DNA of 64,000 nt from Peribacillus deserti (GTDB lineage Bacteria; Bacillota; Bacilli; Bacillales; DSM-1321): assembly GCF_002863585.1 (NCBI RefSeq), contig NZ_PGUY01000010.1:1-64000 (forward strand), given 5' to 3'. Made by a program: the position numbers and the translations under genes. Positions 62,180 through 64,000 of this stretch are shown piece by piece; position 1 is the stretch's first letter, and the number at the start of each line of letters is the position of its first letter. The notes under the pieces are model-generated. The model had not been told where the DNA came from. It was given only the letters and a program-made list of their open reading frames with translations, and searched no databases.

Positions 62180-62976
62180 TTAAAACCTCGTACGGTATAC
62201 CCATTCTTCTTGAATACCTTAAGTGCTTCTTCACTTTTTAAGAATGCAAGGAATTCAAGGGCAGTCTGTTTATTCTTGGTCCCCTTCATGATTCCAAAGC
62301 TATAATCGATCTTGGAATGAGTATCATCTGGTGCTTCAGCAGCCAATGTAACTTTCGCAGACGAAAGCGCATCTGTCTTATATACAATCCCGGCATCTAC
62401 ATTTCCTGTCTCTACATATGTAAGAACCTGCCTGACATCTTTGGCGTACACCAACTTCCCCTCAACTTCGTTCCACATCCCAAGATTCTGCAATGTTTCT
62501 TTCGCATACTTCCCCGCGGGAACCGTTTCGGTAATCCCGATAGAGATCCTATTAACTCCCGTTTGTGTAAGGCCTTGAAAACCATCTTCCACACTTTTAG
62601 TTGATTTCGGAACGACTAAAACAATAGAATTGCCAACAAATGCTTCTGTATCCTTCCGCTGCATGAAGCCTTCATCTATTAACTGTTCAATTTCTTGGGA
62701 TGAGGCTGAAAGAAATAAATCAACAGGGGCACCGTTAGTAATTTGATGCTTTAGAGAACCTGATGCTCCATAATTAAATCTGATTTTCGTCTTCTTATGT
62801 GCTGCACTATAAGACGGTCCTAATTCGGAAAGTACCTTTTGCAGGCTGGAGGCAGCAGAAATTGTAAGGATCTCCTCTTTCGTTTGAGGTGCAGATTTAG
62901 TTTCGGTTGAACTGCAGCCGCTTCCTGCAAACATGATACTTACGAATAAAAAAAGCATGGCGATTTTTTTTCCCAT
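62176..62976 (-). CDS. modA: Molybdate-binding lipoprotein ModA
   Basis: A 266-residue substrate-binding lipoprotein with a lipobox (SIMFAGSGCSST). Anion-binding segments SAASSLQKVLSEL, FNYGASGSLKHQI and the VYAKDVRQVLTYVETGNVDA / GIVYKTDA region fit ModA. It is translationally coupled to modB. No molybdenum-cofactor riboswitch or ModE-like site was recognised upstream. Confidence 0.94.
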   Translation of the reverse strand: MGKKIAMLFLFVSIMFAGSGCSSTETKSAPQTKEEILTISAASSLQKVLSELGPSYSAAHKKTKIRFNYGASGSLKHQITNGAPVDLFLSASSQEIEQLIDEGFMQRKDTEAFVGNSIVLVVPKSTKSVEDGFQGLTQTGVNRISIGITETVPAGKYAKETLQNLGMWNEVEGKLVYAKDVRQVLTYVETGNVDAGIVYKTDALSSAKVTLAAEAPDDTHSKIDYSFGIMKGTKNKQTALEFLAFLKSEEALKVFKKNGYTVRGFK

Positions 62977-63050
62977 TTGCTGAAGTTCCTTTCATTATGT
63001 ATACCCTATTATAATAGAAAACTCCTTTTTATTCTCATATTTTGATACGT

Positions 63051-63080
63051 AAAAAAGCAGCCCTTTCTGAAGGACTGCCC
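63051..63080 (-). terminator. Terminator of the corA-type gene
   Basis: GCAGTCC pairs with GGGCTGC around an 8-base loop on the minus strand and TTTTTTAC follows. Confidence 0.75.
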
Positions 63081-63085
63081 TGCGG

Positions 63086-64000
63086 TTAAAAGTATTTCTT
63101 TTTCCAGAATATAAAGGTCGTTAAAGCTGATAAGAACACAGCAAAACACATCGTGATCACAAATGCATGCGGGTTTTTCTCAAAAGGCAGAGCCACATTC
63201 ATTCCATAGAAGCTCGCGACCATGGTGGGAAATGACAAAATGATCGTGATGGAGGTCAAGAATTTCATCACCATGTTTAAATTATTGGAGATGATTGAAG
63301 CGAAAGCATCCATCATTCCGCTTAAAATCGAACTATACGTATCGGCCATTTCAATTGCCTGTGTGTTTTCGATAATAACATCCGCCAACAATTCCTTGTC
63401 TTCCTCGTACATCTTCAAATGATTCAGCCGCAGCATTTTTTCTAACACAATTTTATTTGATTTAAGGGAAGTGGTGAAGTAAACTAAACTTTTTTCAAGT
63501 GAAAGAAAGGTGTAAAGCTCCTTATTCTTCATGGATTGATGCAATTCTTTTTCAGCTTCATCGGTCTTTTTATTAATCTGCTTTAAATAACGGAGATAAT
63601 AAGAAGATATGATAAAAAGGATCTGAAGAGCAAACCTTGTCTTTTTATAGGTAAAGAAGCCCTTAATTTTATTATTCTTGAAATCTAATAAAATAGGAGT
63701 TTCTTTTAATGAGACCGTTATAAAACACTCCTCATTTATGATCATGCCTATTGGTATGGTCTCATAAATCGGATAACCCGCCTCATCATGGGTAATGTAA
63801 GGAAAATCCACAATAATGAGTACATTAGAATCCTCTTTCTCAATGCGGGACCGTTCCTCATCATCAAGGGCATCCTTAAAAAAGTTAACCGGTATATTCA
63901 ATCTGCTGGATACCTGCTTTATTTCCTCTTCACTCGGGGAAAGCATATTAATCCAGCAGCCTTTCGTTATTTCGGGTATCGATTCAAAACTGCTGTTTTC
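63086..64000 (-). CDS. CorA family divalent cation transporter, 5' end outside window
   Basis: The frame is open to the window edge: upstream of the ATG at 63946 it reads SFESIPEITKGCWINMLSPS, which is the usual CorA N-terminal region, so the true start lies beyond 64000. The visible part has the long cytoplasmic domain, two C-terminal membrane helices and the GMN signature in ASFYGMNVALPFE, ending FWKKKYF. It should import Mg2+ or a related cation. It complements the two CNNM genes, which probably act in the outward direction. Confidence 0.93.
   Translation of the reverse strand, partial: ENSSFESIPEITKGCWINMLSPSEEEIKQVSSRLNIPVNFFKDALDDEERSRIEKEDSNVLIIVDFPYITHDEAGYPIYETIPIGMIINEECFITVSLKETPILLDFKNNKIKGFFTYKKTRFALQILFIISSYYLRYLKQINKKTDEAEKELHQSMKNKELYTFLSLEKSLVYFTTSLKSNKIVLEKMLRLNHLKMYEEDKELLADVIIENTQAIEMADTYSSILSGMMDAFASIISNNLNMVMKFLTSITIILSFPTMVASFYGMNVALPFEKNPHAFVITMCFAVFLSALTTFIFWKKKYF

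Overview
The window is low-GC DNA from a Gram-positive, endospore-forming bacterium of the Bacillaceae. Evidence: AGGAGG-type ribosome binding sites, frequent GTG/TTG starts, spore-type small genes (YhaL and YjcZ families), and a gene order that follows the Bacillus subtilis yha/yhe chromosomal block (ecsCBA, hit, serC, trpP, yhaH, scoC, prsA, yhaL-yhaM-yhaN-yhaO, yhaP-yhaQ, yhzD, yhaR, hemZ, yhaX, yheA, bmrCD). I cannot name the species; the many short dispersed repeats recall environmental bacilli.

Region 1-6.4 kb is accessory-like: a dispersed repeat, a DUF2515 gene, an IS3-family element interrupted by a secreted GH13 amylase gene (with its own promoter, CcpA-type cre site and terminator), and a PAP2 phosphatase. 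Region 6.7-32.4 kb is the conserved core: Ecs transporter, Hit, SerC, TrpP behind a TRAP-type NAG repeat, ScoC, the foldase PrsA, the RNA/DNA-processing genes yhaM/N/O, a Na+-efflux-like ABC pair, an enoyl-CoA hydratase with an acyl-CoA synthetase, HemZ, YhaX and YheA. Region 32.7-45.8 kb carries a PucR-like regulator, an MsmX/UgpC ATPase, fumarase, the BmrC/BmrD multidrug exporter behind what looks like a two-part leader, an MFS exporter and an isoaspartyl dipeptidase. Region 46-64 kb has small membrane peptides, a class A PBP with a long acidic/proline tail, a frameshifted UspA gene, a TPP-riboswitch-controlled ThiT, two CNNM/HlyC-CorC magnesium-type transporters, DedA, AI-2E transporter, UppP, a cell-wall amidase, ModAB and the 3' part of a CorA gene cut by the window edge. 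Cell envelope work (PrsA, PBP, UppP, PAP2, amidase, DedA) and ion/drug transport dominate.

The most interesting non-coding signals are: (i) a 27-nt hairpin of different sequence but the same geometry in front of both CNNM genes, which hides the AAGGA of the TTG start and competes with an upstream AGGAGG/AGGTG pairing, a candidate translational switch; (ii) an orphaned ribosome-mediated attenuator (promoter, 31-codon ORF, A/B/C segments, two terminators) upstream of bmrCD, separated from the operon by a dispersed repeat; (iii) an exact 52-bp-period array of eleven palindromes between convergent genes; (iv) a 20-21-bp-period TATGCTTA array in the yhaX 3' region; (v) the amylase gene lodged inside an IS3 element; and (vi) a modular family of dispersed repeats with shared termini. 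No phage, CRISPR array, rRNA or tRNA gene was seen.
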